In this document: positions 30,386 through 42,381 of the stretch, one piece after another | Layout: the number at the start of each line of letters is the position of its first letter | Position numbering within the stretch: position 1 is the first letter of the stretch | Assembly (NCBI GenBank): GCA_025094145.1 | Contig: JALLLS010000006.1 | Coordinates: 248,001-312,000, forward strand | Direction of reading: 5' to 3' | Length of the DNA stretch: 64,000 nucleotides | From: Spinellus fusiger | Lineage: Eukaryota > Mucoromycota > Mucoromycetes > Mucorales > Phycomycetaceae | Notes under the pieces: generated by a model | The model's database searches: none | Told to the model about the DNA's origin: nothing | What the model saw: the letters and a program-made list of their open reading frames with translations, nothing else | Made by a program: the position numbers and the translations under genes

Positions 30386-33300
30386 TTAAGTATTCTCATT
30401 TGGAATTGACTTTGGGGTGGGTTTGTTCTCCTCTGTTGGGCAAAACTGCCTGATGCGTTGTAGAATGATATCCTTTGTCATTGGTTTACTCAAGATATCA
30501 TCAAAGGCACCCGCCAATTGTACTGTACGCTCATACGCTGTGACAGCAATCACTGGTGTTTCTCGGTTGATGTTGTTGGTTGATTTTATCATTCTTGCTG
30601 CTGCTTCACCATCAACTATAATAGAAAGAAAAAGAAAAAGAAAAAGAAAAAGAAAGGAGGGTTATTTGTTTGTTCTTGTAGCCATGTAGAGTGTACAGAA
30701 AGAAAAGAAACTACTTACTGATGGGCATACGAATATCCATAAATATTAAGTCAAAACGCACATCATTCATAGCACAACGAATAGCCTGAGCTCCATTTCG
30801 AACAACAACACATCGACAGTTCAACATTTCTAGAATGGTCTCGAGAATCTTGCAACTAATAGGATTATCATCTGCTACCAAACAATCCAATCGTGGAAGT
30901 AATTCTTTACGCATAGAATCGCTCTCTAGACTTGCAGTGGAGGTGCACTGTAGACAGGAAGCATCAGACATATGCATCGAACTTTGTGAAAGTGGAAAGG
31001 GAATATTCTCTCTTGTTAAAGAGATAGACCGTGGATGGACTAATTTGGGTGGAGAAAGAACACTATTCTCTCTAATAGGTGAGTGCAGATCCATTTTAGA
31101 GGACACTTTGACGGATGGACTGGTGGATGCCAGAGACAAAGAAGAAATAGGGGACGAAGAAGAAGTAGAGATAGAGGCAGAGGCAGAGGCAGAGGCAGAG
31201 GCAGAGGCAGAGGCAGAGGTTCCTGCATGACGGCTCTCAGGTGTTTCCATGAGAACATTGCGCTGTTTGCGTGAAATAGCTGGTAATAGACGTCCTTGAG
31301 CATTGATGTCAATATTAAGCTCTTCTGCTGTAATACTGTCATGACGAATACGTCGGATCTCATCTTCATTGGCACGTTCAAGCACAGGTAGGTTCTTATA
31401 GGTGAATGTACCAAAATCTGCATTGCTCTTGGCCTCTTCTTCTCGTCTCCTACTGTCCAATGGTCCAGGATTCTGTTCTTCAATAATAGCTTTGGCTCTT
31501 TCCACTTGCTCTTTGGCACTCTTGATATTTTCGAGTTCATTATTCTCCATTGTGGCTCCTCGACTATCAAAATAGTCTGTGTCTTCAATGTCTGTGGGTT
31601 GAGGGACAAAGGCAGGGGATTCTGCCCTTAGAGCATCCCAATCAAGACCATGGAAGAAAGGGTGGTCTTTGACTTGATGGGCGCCATGGTATCCCAGTCG
31701 CTTTGCTGGATCCAGTGTCATCAGACGCTCCATGAAATCTCTTGCTTCAGGAGATACCACAACGTCGTCTGGATGCCAGTCAATGCGACGCGACAAGATG
31801 TTTTCAAATACCTTGTCGGGTGTGTCGGCGTGGAAGGGAGGGTAGCCATACAAAAACTCATAACATATGACACCAAGCGCCCACTTGGAACAGAATGAGA
31901 TGAGTCAAAGAGAAACCATCAATAGGAGAGACTTACCCAATCCACCATGGAATCTTGACCTGCACCAAGAATACTCTCTGGAGCAATGTAATCAGGGGTT
32001 CCCACAGCACAAGGAACAGGTTCGCGGCGTTCTTTGCAGATATTGGAGTGCATGAGACTAGAAGTGACAAGAGCAGCGTCCAGGTTATTCGTACTGGCAC
32101 GATGCTGGCGGTGTACTATGGGGGTGCTGATGGAGGTGGGCATGCCTACTAATTCGGGTGTAATAATAGGCGTTTCTCCCCCACTCATCTCTCCAGACAC
32201 ACTTGTACTGGAACTACGGCGAGCTGGATCAAAAAGAAGATTAAAGTAGGAGTGGCGATAAGCACCAACAAAAGGAGAGGGTGTTGTATCTGCAGTCGTA
32301 GGAGGTGTGCCCGAGCGAGAAGGAGCAGGAGAAGAAGGAAGGGCCATTTCTTTTGTATATCGACTCGCACTCAATTCATCACGTACACGACGGTCTAAGA
32401 ATCCAATCCGTGACAAACCAAAATCAGTGAGCTTTAGATGACCATTATGATCTATCAGCAGATTATCAGGCTTTAGATCTCTGTAAAGTGTAAAAGAAGA
32501 AAGATAAATATCAACTTGCACACATAATATTCTCCAAAATTTACCTATGAATTACATTTTTACTCTGCAAATACTCGAGTCCCAATGTCACTTCTGCTAG
32601 ATAATTACGAGCCCAGTCCTCAGGAAGAGATCCCATGGCTTTGATGAGTGCTGAACAATCTCCACCATTCAAATACTCTAGTACTAGGTAAAGGTAGTCT
32701 TTTGACTGGAATGTATAGTACAGTTTAGTAACAAAAGGACTGTCTGACTGAGTCATCAAAATCATACGCTCTGCTTTGACATTGGTCACTTGGTTCTTTG
32801 CAATCATATCTGACTTTTTAAGAAACTTGATTGCATAGTAGTCTCCAGTGGTGCGTTTCTTTGCTAAAAATACGGATCCAAAAGCACCTTTACTAATAGG
32901 CTTAATAATATCAAAGTCCTTGATGCTGGGAGGCAATGGACGAGAAGGAATGGGTGCTTGAAGAGGTGATAAAGGTGATTGACCCATACTATCGCAAGAG
33001 ACGCGTGGTCTGAGTGCAGGTGAATGCAATGGCGTATCAATCACTTCCATTTCAACAATAGGTGTCTTGGGATGGCGTCGGAATCTTGGGAGACGGCGTA
33101 CTCTCTTTGCTCTCCACATCTTGAGACGACTCAATAATGTCTTTTTGGGTTTGGGTGACTCCATAGGCACAAACTCAGTCCAGCTTGGATCTTGCTGCAT
33201 GTACCGCTGGAAATCAGTACGTGCACGTTCATTATACTCAAGTCGGTCTCGCATTCGATTCACAGCCTGCACTTTGGCACGAGCTACTTCCTCAACATCA

Positions 33301-36300
33301 TGAATGAGACTGGTAGTCTCGGGATTGTCTGCAACTGGTGGACGCCAATACACAATCTGTACCATCTTATCTTTGGAACGTGGTGATTGTAGATATTTTC
33401 CAGGATCTTCTTCGTCAGATGGGTTGTTGGTTATGCCAGGTGTCGAAATACTAAGCGCCACTTCCACAATGTCCAGAATATCTTCATATATATCAGTCTC
33501 TGTCTGGGGATCATCTTCTAATGTGCTCATGACAGACTGTAAAGTATGGCTTGTGGGCTGTGCTAATAATTCCTGAATAAGAGACTTGAGTTCTCTTAAA
33601 TTATCATTGCACAGCGACACATCCATTTCTGTTTGGTGAATCTCAACACATAATTCCGAATGCTGTTCAAAGAAGGCGGCCACCACCCACCGCTCACATA
33701 CTCGACAAAGAACAGGAGGCAGTGACATGACAGTGGAAGGTGAGCTCGTAGGCTTTATGATTGGATCGGGTGTTGCTTGAGGGATACTTTGGAGATTGGT
33801 TGTGGAGGTGACCTCAATCACAGGCTCTGACATGGTCCGTGGAAGTAGATCAGGAAGATCTGGTAAAGTCCAATGGCGGTCGTGAGAGGGTTTGATCACC
33901 CACATGGTATGACTAGGCTCGCCTGTCACACGATTGTACATGAGCATTCCCTTGGCTTCCATTTCCAGCCTATCCTCTTTGTCTGTATTGACATGGAATT
34001 TGACTTCTACTGTATTGGAATCATCCAAAAGGAGTTCTTTAGTAGCAGCAGAGAAAACAGAGGTGTCTGGGCCCACAAGGACATGAGAAATACTTTGGCC
34101 AATGACAGCAGTAGGTTCTGTTCTAGAAAATATCAATGGTATGTTTCTTTTTTTCTTGGGATGACTTACCCAATCACATCAAACCAAACAGGACTCAGGT
34201 ACTGTACAGCAGTGGTGCCCAGACTAAGTTCCATAATAATCGTGCTGTTCTGACTTCTTTCTGCCATTTGCTGTAACTCAATACGCTCTGCAGGATCCAT
34301 ACTGTCAAGCACACGACTTGCACGCCGAGAATTAAGGGGACTTGCATTGTCGATCTCCATTGGGCTATAACTCTCCTCATGTCCAGGCAGTGTAGTGAAT
34401 GAATTTTTATAGCTGGAAGACAGCCCGTCCTTGAACCGAATAGCATCTCTCATTTCAGAATCGGTGTCATTGTCAGTCAGTGGAGAAGGTGTATTGGCCC
34501 ATGAGGAAGACCAGAATCCACGTTCTGCCTCCCACCACTCTACTACACGATTGAAGGCAGCGACTCCCAACAGCAGTCTAACGTAATACTCTCGACATGG
34601 CCATTCTTCATGAGTGTCCCATTGCTGTCCAATGGCTTGGATTCGGAATACAATGTCAGCACACATGCCAGAATTCTCGAGAATAATTGTCAATGAAGTG
34701 TCCATAATACTCTGGGCAAGTGAAATCAGATCCTGCAGTGTCAGAATAAAGGGTGTAGGTAGATATGAGTCTTCTGAGATGAGAGTTACCATGGAAGCAA
34801 CAGGCAGATCAGGTACATAGTCTATCTTGGTGTTCATAAGAGAAGGACTAGGAACAAGAGTAGAGCCTCCTCCACCTCCACCTCCTCCTGCTGCTCTTCC
34901 TCTTTCGCTATGGTCATCGTTTCTGCCTCTGTCTCTGTAGACTCTATGTTTCTTCCCGTCGTCTTCTTCTTCCTCTGTTGAATGGCCATCTTCACTACTG
35001 GAGGGATTGCCGCCCTGTTCGAGGATCTCATGCATGTCTTCTACGTACTGCAGGCCTCTTTCCACATATTCATTGAGTCCATCGATAATGGCTCGTAATT
35101 CAGCATCACATGCGTCCTTGGCATACTTCAGCCGTGACTTTATCGTATGTTGAATTCGAAGTGTGCTAGTATCAGGCTCCATGGAGGATTCGCCAAAGAT
35201 ATGTCCCAAGGGTCCATAGGTACCTACACGGCTTGTATTGAACCGATAACCTACTTTTGATGTGGTTAGGGGCGCTGTGGGTTGTGTGAAATTGCTGTCC
35301 AAGGAACTGGACAATGAACATGACTGAGGAGCATAAGGATGAGGATGAGAGGTTGACTTTGTAGGACACAATGGAGTGCTGACAGGGTGGGTGGAATATG
35401 GAGAGTGGGCAGTGTGGGCAGTGTGGGCAGTGTGAGGTGGCTGTGACTTGGATGATGTATGGTGGGATGGTTGGGTATAAGAAGAATGACGGTAGGATTG
35501 TCCATCGCCATCACTGTGGTGTCCATCGCCATGTCGGTGTTTGCGTCCCTTTTGGGGTGGTGGTGAAGGTATCCACTCACTCGTCACCTGTGTGTCTGTA
35601 AAGCTCTCTACATTGGACTTGACTTGCTCCCACCACTGAGATACCAATTGATTAAGGGCAGGTGTAGACTGCTTCCTGCGTTGGATTTCGGATGATTTGA
35701 CTTGTCGATATTCCTCCAACCAATCCACCCAAGGCACTTCATTCACAACATCCACTGAGCTGGGTGTGCTCTGGTAATCATAGGTGGTGACTAGGATTGT
35801 TGGCATGGAAGACATGGGATTGTACTGGGAGCGGGATAAGGTGGGCGTAGGAATACTCACAGGATCTGTCTCTGGGGGATCATCCTGGATGCGAAGCGAA
35901 CACCACCGCTTGATCTTTGCTGAACGTGATAGGAAGAGTGTTTTTGCATAATCCTTTTTGACCTTTGTGTGTTTTGACGTGTCTTCATAATATACATCAC
36001 TGGTGGTATCTTTATTTTTGTTTGTATAGGCACTGCATTAACACTGCCCCCCTCTTTTTTCCCCTTTTCCCTTTTTTTTTGTTTTGTTTTTGTTTTGTTT
36101 AATGGACTTACCCCTCGTATCAGAAAAGTAATCAGGTGTCCATAATCCCTCAGGTGCTGTCTGTGCACCCATAGGCAGCATCTCAGCCATGTCTGGTGTA
36201 AATGTGCGTGGTGAATTAAGAAGAAGAGCAGGGTACACAGGAGAATGAGGGCTGTGTATGGCACTGACAGTACGGTGGTCTGATCTCTCATAAGCATCCT

Positions 36301-37564
36301 GTCGTGAGCAATTGAGGTCGATCTCTACAACATCTTTGTCAGCATCTCTTTCACTGTGGATGCGTATATCCCTAGGCTTCTCTTTGTGTCGGTTGGACAA
36401 CTGGCGCCTAAGGAAGGACTGCAGTGAATGTTGGTAGAGTGTGGTGGGGGTGGGGGAGGCACGTGGAAGGACTTCTGTGTCATTGAGGGGATTGGGTGAG
36501 TTACCACTGACAATGTTGGCGAGTTCTGAACTAGGAATGTTCCTTAACATCGTCATGGAGGAGCGTCTGTGTGACTTGTTAGTAGTAGTAGTGGTGGTGG
36601 TGGTGTTGTTGTTGAGGAGAGGGGAGGAGGAGGTTGTGGTGCCAGTGAGTTCATGTTTGAGGATTCCTTTCCCTGATCTGGTCAATAGTCATTCTATACA
36701 GCACCTACCTTTGAGTGGATATTGAAGGGGACTTCCAGAGAGGGGGGATTGGAACAGACGAGGAGAAGAAGCAGGTGAGTAGTATTCGTCCGTAGTCATA
36801 CTAGAATCAGACAGTATGGAGGAAATGGAGGAGTGTCTTTCATGGCGGGTGCGTTCTGATTCTGTGGCGTGGCTGTCGGTTGGGTAGGGAGCAGGCTTCT
36901 CCCATACAAGCTGTCCGAGTACTTTATGATCCCGGAGGCGCTGGACATTCTTGTTGGTTGAATTTACAAGTTTTGCTTCTTCCTGTAGTGAACTGGGTCT
37001 AACAAAACTGTCTGTGCCTGAACTTGTGCGACTCCTCAGACGCACTTCGGGTGTGGAGGATAGACTGTCTTGGGAGTGAGGAAGAGGTGTGGAGGTGGAG
37101 GATGAGGTGGCACTGGCATCAATCCAACTGGCTCTTTTTGACTTGACCATGTATTTTCCACCACTTCCTGCAGGTGGACTAGCATAACGAGGTGACACTG
37201 AATGACTGGTAGAATGATGAGATGTAAAGTGAGGAGAGACGACAGGTGCTGAAAAGGAGGTATCTGCTTCACTACCAGGACTACTGCTGAACTCCATATC
37301 ACTTAGATAGGACTTGCGGTGGAGACGGTCTTCGGTGGGAGAAGGATACAGCATGTAGGGGCCATGAGTTCGTGAGCAGGGATCAAGAGAGTCATCGTAG
37401 GAGGAGAATGAAGAGCGGCTACTTCTTCTTTTGAGTAACAGTGGCTGAGGAATAGGTACACTGCGCAGTAACAAAGGAGAGACTGTGGTGTTTTTGGTGG
37501 TGGTGGTGGTGGTGGTGGTAGTGGTGTCGATAGCGTCCTGACTCTCTTTAAAAGAGGTGTCCAT
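30386..37564 (-). CDS. Rim15-like AGC kinase with PAS, zinc-finger and receiver domains
   Basis: Seven exons (37564-36705, 36677-36112, 36009-34170, 34122-32545, 32480-31937, 31883-30719, 30615-30386) encode about 2260 residues. Order: long Ser/Thr-rich N-terminus; PAS-like region around the exon 3/4 join ('WFDVIG' to '[17 protein letters not shown]', about residues 1080-1170); C2HC finger 'CRVCERW...HSELC' (about 1230); kinase domain from about 1490 ('[14 protein letters not shown]', '[12 protein letters not shown]', '[10 protein letters not shown]') with a roughly 130-residue insert before '[12 protein letters not shown]'; receiver domain at the end ('CLVADDNPI', phospho-acceptor Asp in '[11 protein letters not shown]', 'SKPM'). 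This matches fungal Rim15 (Greatwall group), which directs stationary-phase and nutrient-starvation responses. It diverges from RanBP1 with 267 bp between start codons. Confidence 0.9.
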
Positions 37565-37831
37565 AGTCAAGTATATAAGAGAGAGAGGGAAAAGAGGGAA
37601 AGAAAAAGAATATGCTTGAAGAGACCTGTGCACGTCACATGAATGCAAGTCTATCATTGGTGTTGGTTGGTGTGACGTGGAACAGCATCATGAGAAAAAA
37701 AAACAGAGCTAGCATAGTGACCTGTAGAAGAAGCGTTACGCGTCTACATTGACAGTCCACATCTACAAGTCAAACTCAGCCAGTTGTTCTTTTCTAGTGT
37801 GTGTTTCTGCCCTTCTCTCTTTACAACTACC

Positions 37832-38469
37832 ATGGCTGATACTGAAGAAAAGAAAATTGTAAAAGAAGAACAGGTAAAGATGGATGGATAAAGATAGCTG
37901 TGGATAGTAGGTGACTCTTTTTCTTTTAATAGGAAGAAGTCGAAGAGTCCCCTGATGTCCACTTTGAGCCTGTCATCAAACTGGAGGAGGTAGAAGTCAA
38001 GACAATGGAAGAGGATGAGGACGTGCTTTACAAGACGTAAGAAAACAACACGTCTGACAATGACTAAATGAGTAGACGTGCCAAATTATTCCGTTTTGAT
38101 AAGCAGTTGAAGGAGTGGAAGGAGCGTGGCACTGGTGATGTTAAGTTTCTGCAACACAAGGAGACCACCAAGGTTCGTCTGTTGATGCGCAGAGATAAAA
38201 CACACAAGGTCTGTGCCAACCACTTTGTCTCTAACGACATGACCTTGGCTCCCAACATTGGCTCTGACCGTTCATGGGTCTACAACGTGGTGGCTGATAT
38301 GTCGGATGGTGAGGCCAAGGCAGAAACATTGGCTATTCGATTTGCCAACGCCCAGAATGCTGAGCTGTTCAAGGAGAAGTTTGAGGAGGCCAAGTCTATT
38401 AACAATGGAACAAAGACCAGTGCCACTAAGGAAGAAGAGGAGAAGAAGGAGGAAGAGAAGAAAGATTAA
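37832..38469 (+). CDS. Ran-binding protein 1 (RanBP1/Yrb1)
   Basis: Three exons (37832-37873, 37933-38036, 38073-38469) give 180 residues. An acidic N-terminus ('[20 protein letters not shown]') is followed by the Ran-binding domain: '[20 protein letters not shown]', '[18 protein letters not shown]', '[20 protein letters not shown]' and '[20 protein letters not shown]'. The tail is Lys/Glu-rich. RanBP1 binds RanGTP in the cytoplasm and helps release export complexes and stimulate RanGAP. All motifs are intact and the length is close to other fungal homologues. Confidence 0.92.
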
Positions 38470-38695
38470 GTCAATAAAGCATCATAGGCATATATAAAAA
38501 AAAAGGTCGATAGGGTGTGATAATAAACAGTGTCTGTATAGAAAGATGTCTATAAGAGGGATGTCTATAAGAGGAAGGATAGATCCAAAAGCAATTTAGT
38601 GGCCCTGTAAAATTAATAGGCATTGGATCTGTTTCCATGGAGGCAAAGAAGCATTTCTAATGAGCGGAGAATAAGCAAGGCTCTTTCTCCCGGGA

Positions 38696-39982
38696 ATGAC
38701 AAGAATCATTGGCGAATTGGTGGTAGTGGCTCTGAAAGCAGTAAGATAGTTGCTCCCTTTGGTCATCACTCACTCGTTTAGGAAGAAATAGTAGAACAAC
38801 AAGTAATGAGGGATGTATAAGGACAGCAACTTAATGTTATAGTCATTAGGCATCCAACAAAGTCCATTCGCAGTGTTTATAGTGAATGGCGTGGCAAAGA
38901 GAACAAGAACTGCCGATAGAGGAGGAAGACACCCACTCTGGGATGACCAGGTAGGTTGGGTGCGAAGAAAGGCTACTAACAGTACAGGTTAACTTTCAAT
39001 TGCCTGAGGGTGTTCATACTATGACAGTACAGGTATTGCACCAGAACCCCACAACACACCAGAACGAATTGCTGGGAGAGAGCAAAGTATCACTGGAGAA
39101 TGTATTGAAAAAGAATGAGGACGATGGTAGGCTGTAGTGCTGATAATGGGCTGACTGGCTGACTCTTTAGACTATTTTCCCTTGTGGTGGCAGGGAAAGA
39201 AGGCAGGGGATATTTATCTCGAATTGACTTTTTACCCAACAACAGTAAGAATAAAGAAGAGGCTATACTAGTGCTAATGTATCATCACCAGGGAAGAGGA
39301 AGACCAATGACTGGTATGGCACAAGAACATCCTTACAGGCAGACACATGGTCCTCCTGTGGCTAATAGTCAGAATCCTTCATGGAAGCCTATGCCACGAC
39401 CCCGTCCATTAGTGGCATCTGTTTCTACACCTGCACGTATGGATTCTGGAATGCATAATATGCGTCCACCTCCTATGCCTAATGCGGGCCCACGATCTCC
39501 GGTACATCACCAAGGGCCTCTAATGCAACATCAAAGGCCTCCAATACAACACCAGAGGCCTCCAATACAACACCAGAGGCCTCCAATACAACACCAGAGG
39601 CCTCCAATACAACACCAGAGGCCTCCAATACAACACCAAGGGCCTCCAATACAACATCAAAGGCCTCCGATACATCACCAAGGGCCTCCAATGCAACATC
39701 AAAGACCTCCAATGCAAAGACCCTCTCTTCATTATGGACCTCCTTCTCCTCTGGACCTGTCAAATAATAATGGTTCTTCTCATGTCTTCTATGGTCCTTA
39801 AGTAACTTCACCTAGTGAATACTCTTCACAGAAGAATGCCCCATTATTGACGCAACCTTATTCTCATCCCTCAAATCCTCGTGGTAAGTGGTCTGCCTCT
39901 AATAGTATCTGACTCTTCACTATCAGTAGGACATTCACAGGAATACCCACCTTTAAAACCGCCTCATGGTTATTCTTTCTAA
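38696..39982 (+). CDS. C2-domain protein with proline-rich QRPPIQH repeat tail (in-frame stop near the end)
   Basis: Exons 38696-38740, 38782-38802, 38843-38950, 38988-39126, 39171-39244 and 39292 onward are in phase. The first 130 residues form a C2 domain: 'GELVVVALKAEEIVEQQSLG', 'PFAVFIVNGVAKRTRT', 'GGRHPLWDDQVNFQLP', 'LLGESKVSLENVL' and 'KKAGDIYLELTFYPT'. The tail is rich in Pro/Gln/His with about nine 7-residue repeats. The layout resembles fungal Inn1/Fic1 cytokinesis proteins, which use a C2 domain and PxxP tail; this is an inference. A TAA at 39799-39801 stops the frame. The same frame continues as 'SPSEYSSQKNAPLLTQPY' and, after a short intron (about 39887-39926), 'GHSQEYPPLKPPHGYSF' to a stop at 39982. 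The tail therefore looks truncated by a nonsense change (CAA to TAA would do it). Confidence 0.65.
39517..39722 (+). repeat. 21-bp coding tandem repeat in the C2-protein tail
   Basis: The unit encodes QRPPIQH with variants (QGPPIQH, QRPPIHH, QGPPMQH). Central units are nearly identical at the DNA level, which indicates recent expansion by slippage or unequal exchange. Confidence 0.85.
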
Positions 39983-40049
39983 TTTGTATACGTTTATATT
40001 GGCTACTCCTTTCTTTATCTCGTCTTTTAGCTTGTAGAGTCTACAGTGT

Positions 40050-40960
40050 CCGGCAAAATATATATAACTCTTTTCATTTTCCAACCTTTATTTTGGTCGA
40101 AAATGAATTATTGTTTTTTATACTTATTCCTCATCTCTTCTTTTTCCGCTATAACATCTAATATGTCCAACACCACTGAACAAACCACCAAGCCTATTGG
40201 AAACAGAAAGAAGAATATCGACGACTTTACTCGTAGACTCATTGTTCACGAGGCCACCGTCAATGGCACCAAACAAGTGGATATTGCAGCCATGTTTAGT
40301 GTCAGTAATTCTGCTGTCAGCCTTATCATGAAGAGATACAAGGAAACTGGCTGCTTCAAGGCAGGAAAGGGCTCTGGGCGCAAGCCTATTCTGACAAAGA
40401 GAGACGAGAGGGAGGTCTCTCGTGAGGTGGCAAGGGATTCCTTCCAGAGCATAGAGGAGCTTCACCAGGGAATGGCCACCCAGGTGTCCATGACCACCTT
40501 CCAAACAATGATGAAGAAGATTAGCCTTTCTTCTTTCAAGGTTGTTAAGAACCCTTCTCTCAGCATTAGACACAAGAAAAGTTGAGATTTGATTAGGTCA
40601 AAGTCCACCTCCACTGGATAGATGAAGACTGGAAGACAGTCGTCTGGTCCGATGAGTCAAAGTTCCAGCTAATGAGCAATAACAACCGCAACAGGGTGGT
40701 GCGCAGGAAGAAGGAAGGTCTTCTATCAGAGCCCCAACCTGAATCCAATAGAACATCTTTGGGAGGAGCTAGACAGAGCCATTAGAAAGAGGATGACCCC
40801 AAGAAGTACTCTTCAAGATTTGGAGGTGCTCTTGTTAGAAGAATAGGACAAGATCCCTAAAGAGGTTACCAACAACCTCATTATCATTACCACTATCACT
40901 ATTAATACTACTATACGAATAAACACTGACATACTTGTTCAACTCTCTATCTACTATTAT
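40050..40960 (+). mobile_element. Tc1-like element lacking its catalytic middle (copy A)
   Basis: The transposase N-terminus is open from the Met at about 40163 to 40585 ('NRKKNIDDFTRRLIVHEATV', 'FSVSNSAVSLIMKRYKETG', 'SGRKPILTKRDEREVSREVA'). Further on, in other frames, come 'TSTG', 'RRKVFYQSPNLNPIEHLWEE' and 'LDRAIRKRMTPRSTLQDL'. The block with the second catalytic Asp is missing: the sequence jumps from the 'RRK' region to 'SPNLNPIEHLW'. The same junction occurs in the copy at 57258-58336. Clear terminal inverted repeats were not found for this copy, although TACAGTG occurs near 40043. Confidence 0.7.
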
Positions 40961-41177
40961 TTCTTAGATCCATGAGGAATGAACTTTTTATTAAAAACAT
41001 ACACTTACATTCAACATAGTAGAAACATCATCATTAAACCAGTCTGTAGATCAAGACAGAGCATTCCTCTGGTACATTTATGAATAAAAGAAAACTCGGG
41101 GCTTCAAATCCCGGTATAGGGATTTTTACAAGGAAAATTGTCTCAATGTCCTTGCTTTACTACTTTAAACATCCTGC

Positions 41178-41600
41178 ATGTCAGAACGCACTACCAATAA
41201 TAATAGTACTACTACCACCACCACCGCTACCACTGCTACCACCACTAACAAGTATGCTGTGCCTTCTGAAATGGCTGGTAAATACACCACACTACAGACT
41301 CGTGCTATTGTTGTGCATGAGTCCATCAACAACAACAGGTCGAATGCTGATATTGCCCGCCTGATGAACATGACACCTACTACTGTGGGTAGAATCCTAA
41401 AGCGATTCAACACCACTGGCACAGTAGAAAACGCCCCCAAGTCAGGAAGAAAGAGAAAGATGAATGACAAAGACACAAGGCATACATTGAAAAAAAGCCA
41501 CTGTAAACCCCCTCAGACTAAAGTGACTCTCTTAGAATCTATGAAGAATAATGCTTCTATAACAACATTAACTCGGCTTCTGGATAAAAAATGATATTTA
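41178..41600 (+). mobile_element. Tc1-like transposase N-terminal fragment
   Basis: An open frame of 138 codons starts with a Thr/Asn-rich stretch and continues with 'GKYTTLQTRAIVVHESINNN', helix-turn-helix 'DIARLMNMTPTTVGRILKRF' and 'APKSGRKRKMNDKDTR'. It stops at 'TRLLDKK'. There is no catalytic domain after it. It is related to the fragment at 22759. Confidence 0.65.
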
Positions 41601-42381
41601 CTCTTAAACAATAACGGAGAATACAACTCCTACCATGGAACACGTAAAAGAAAAGGATGTGTCCTAAAAATGCTTGATGAACTCTTTCTCTTCTTCTTTT
41701 TCTCTTTTATATGGTCTATAGATAGAAATATCATCTTTATTTGTTTGCTGTTCTTACATTGGTTGTAGGATATAGCATGTCATTAGTAGCATTGCTGAGC
41801 CATATCCATGACTATTGTTATTGTTTTCTGTATTTCCCTTGCTATTTCTTCCATCTACGTCATCTCCTCTTCTGGCTCTGTCCATCATCTACAGTACACT
41901 ACAGTAACCTACCATTCTATAGGAGAACCTTTTTTTTTCTCTCTCTTTCTCTCTCTCTCTTTTATTTGGAGCGGCACCCCTACTATCTATACTCACTATC
42001 CAATAATTAGAAGTGTACTGAATGTCATGAGGTGTTTGTTCGCGAGACTTCAATTCTGAAGATTGAGTGTTCAATACGCTCTACATTCATGTTTCAATAG
42101 AACCGTGACGCTGGTATTGATGAATAAACATGGTCCGTGTTGCATAGTCGGAATTAAGACCCCGTACACAATGCTGAAACCACATGTTGCTGAACCTGTT
42201 AAATATATTCTATAAGAATGTCATCTTTCAATTTACTTTTTTATGTATGTGTGTGTGTTAGTAAAGGGTATCTGCTTAGAAACCAGTCATCTCTCGGTGT
42301 CTATAAGAAGAAGCTAAGAGAAAAAGCAGCTCTATTTTATCAGTGTTTATTCTATAGGGAAAGCTAGTAAGAATAGAATGA
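41601..42381. other. Upstream region of the Aurora kinase gene
   Basis: No gene is supported. Pyrimidine-rich runs (CTCTTTCTCTCT near 41940-41965) occur. Short open frames in this stretch show no protein-like composition. Confidence 0.4.

Noticed and set aside
41090..41125. Possible tRNA T-arm (CTTCAAATCC within a short stem)
   Set aside because: No matching anticodon arm, D-arm or acceptor stem can be folded upstream.
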